Source: Larix sibirica
Lineage: Eukaryota > Streptophyta > Pinopsida > Pinales > Pinaceae
DNA: 18,121 bases
Direction: 5' to 3'
Assembly (NCBI GenBank): GCA_004151065.3
Contig: NWUY0300042024.1
Coordinates: 1,675-19,795 of the forward strand
Part shown: positions 16,612 through 18,121 of the stretch, one piece after another
How positions within the stretch are numbered: the first letter of the stretch is position 1
Layout of the letters: every line of letters starts with the position of its first letter
Translations under genes and position numbers: made by a program
The notes under the pieces: model-generated
The model's input: only the letters and a program-made list of their open reading frames with translations
What the model was told of the DNA's origin: nothing
Databases searched by the model: none

Positions 16612-17085
16612 CTCACATTGCTTGGATCTTTACTTGAATTCTTTTCTCTTCTACAAGTTAATAACTGTATTACTTCTCCATTTAGCTTCTAGATCTATTG
16701 GTTCAAAATATATGAATCAAGGGAATGAGGTGGGTGAAGACTAGAGGCTAGCCTGCTTGAGGGACACACAAGCCCCATTGCGAAATGAGAGGTGGAACTT
16801 ATTTCATATTTATTGGCATGCTCTTATCTTAGAATTTTAATGGTGAATTAACTAATTAATATGACTATAATAATTGTAATTTACTGTGGTGGGAAATATA
16901 AACCCTAATAAAGATACAAACCATGCAACAATGAGTGTAATTTGGAGTGCCAAAGGATAAGATATCTCATGCCAATCTCAAAGAGATAATTGTTTATTGT
17001 AGAGTATATGAAACTGTCTTAGTTTTCAATCACCAAAATAACTTGCTCATGTTTACAATGTTCTTGAAAATATTTGATATCTCTG
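16612..17085. other. AT-rich stretch without a supported gene
   Basis: It contains a short GC-richer patch (16735-16795, with CTAGAGGCTAGCCTG), perhaps the tail of the second LTR. No ORF, RNA gene or clear repeat could be supported. Confidence 0.5.
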
Positions 17086-17623
17086 GTTCTTATCATTTGA
17101 TATTAATCAATTTTTTTCTATCCACAGTAAAAGATGTCACTAACGAGCACTCCCTGAAACCCTAGGGAAATATTCATTGTATTGAATATGGGAGCACCAT
17201 GATTTTGGTAGTTTAAGTGAAATGTGGAAATCTATCCATCAAAATATCCCATAATGGTAATGTTGCTGGTGAGTACTAAATTTCCATAGTGGTCATCCTA
17301 CACAACAATAGTCATAATCAAATTTTGCAGGGAAGCCATAGTACTAGAGGGCACTATTGGTGTATATACATTATTACATTGACTAATATGCCATGTTTAG
17401 AGATAATAGTAGATAACATATTAGGATTGGAAAATTTGTAAGGTTTGCATGGAAAATTTTAAGGGGAAAATATAATTTTACATGTTTATTTATTTATAAA
17501 GATTTGCCAATTTCCATTTTTTTCTAAAATGATTCACCCAAATTCCATAGGATAAAAATATTTTACTCTAAACATCACCAAAATTGTCTAGAAACTATAT
17601 AAAATCCTTATAAATTTGAATAN
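17086..17623. repeat. Direct repeat, copy 1 (538 bp)
   Basis: From GTTCTTATCATTTGATATT at 17086 this copy is identical by eye with copy 2 for the first 415 bases (17086-17500). Five substitutions follow within about 70 bases. It ends at an N (17623) that touches the start of copy 2. It includes a 72-codon chance frame overlapping from the left. Confidence 0.9.
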
Positions 17624-18121
17624 GTTCTTATCATTTGATATTAATCAATTTTTTTCTATCCACAGTAAAAGATGTCACTAACGAGCACTCCCTGAAACCC
17701 TAGGGAAATATTCATTGTATTGAATATGGGAGCACCATGATTTTGGTAGTTTAAGTGAAATGTGGAAATCTATCCATCAAAATATCCCATAATGGTAATG
17801 TTGCTGGTGAGTACTAAATTTCCATAGTGGTCATCCTACACAACAATAGTCATAATCAAATTTTGCAGGGAAGCCATAGTACTAGAGGGCACTATTGGTG
17901 TATATACATTATTACATTGACTAATATGCCATGTTTAGAGATAATAGTAGATAACATATTAGGATTGGAAAATTTGTAAGGTTTGCATGGAAAATTTTAA
18001 GGGGAAAATATAATTTTACATGTTTATTTATTTATAAATATTTGCAAATTTCCATTTTTTTCAAAGATGATTCACCCAAATTCCATAGGATAAAAATATT
18101 TTACTCTAAACATCTCCAAAA
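17624..18121. repeat. Direct repeat, copy 2 (498 bp, cut by the window end)
   Basis: It starts directly after the N at 17623 and repeats 17086-17583. The differences cluster at 18039-18115. No inverted termini, target duplication or coding content mark it as a transposon; an unmerged contig overlap is the simplest explanation. Confidence 0.9.

Noticed and set aside
16947-17165. 72-codon ORF at the start of the terminal duplication
   Set aside because: It crosses from unique sequence into the duplicated block, has no recognisable motif and no partner frame in copy 2.

Overview
The window looks like repeat-rich plant nuclear DNA, most likely from a gymnosperm such as a conifer. I infer this from the AT-rich, nearly gene-free sequence, a nested and heavily decayed Ty1/copia-type LTR retrotransposon with 2-kb LTRs, and a plant-type Gag with several CCHC zinc knuckles. 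I see no intact host gene, rRNA, tRNA or CRISPR array. Two ambiguous bases (16611 and 17623) suggest draft scaffolding.

Layout. Positions 1-2215 are AT-rich flank without a recognisable gene. Positions 2216-14615 are one LTR retrotransposon: 5' LTR 2216-4215, primer binding site at 4218, a gag pseudogene in two halves (4283 to about 5382 and about 10741-11432), a gag-pol linker remnant (11413-11769), a stretch where protease, integrase, reverse transcriptase and RNase H would be expected but are not visible, a cluster of polypurine tracts (12417-12676), and a 3' LTR 12677-14615. About 5.3 kb (roughly 5383-10691) interrupts the gag coiled coil. This insert holds a CpG-rich leader and the wreck of one long intronless ORF (6231-9858, about 1,200 codons) for a protein I cannot name: a conserved-looking globular domain, a basic patch, a long coiled coil, a second compact domain and a Gln/Gly-rich tail with a basic end.

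Positions 14616-15712 carry a degraded acidic coding remnant. A purine tract at 15713-15730 then leads into the start of a second, unrelated LTR-like sequence (from 15731) with two families of tandem repeats and a TATA box. The window ends in a 538-bp direct duplication whose junction is a single N, most simply an unmerged contig overlap.

The most unusual signal is structural. The copia LTR contains, just upstream of its poly(A) signal, a run of eleven small hairpins with a near-constant loop (TTGGTG) but a different self-complementary stem in nearly every unit. The second LTR-like sequence contains two further tandem arrays in which many units carry a small palindrome of different sequence at the same relative place. 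Constant frame with changing but still paired stems is what compensatory change, or arm-to-arm copying, would leave behind. All hairpins were read by eye; no folding or database search was run.
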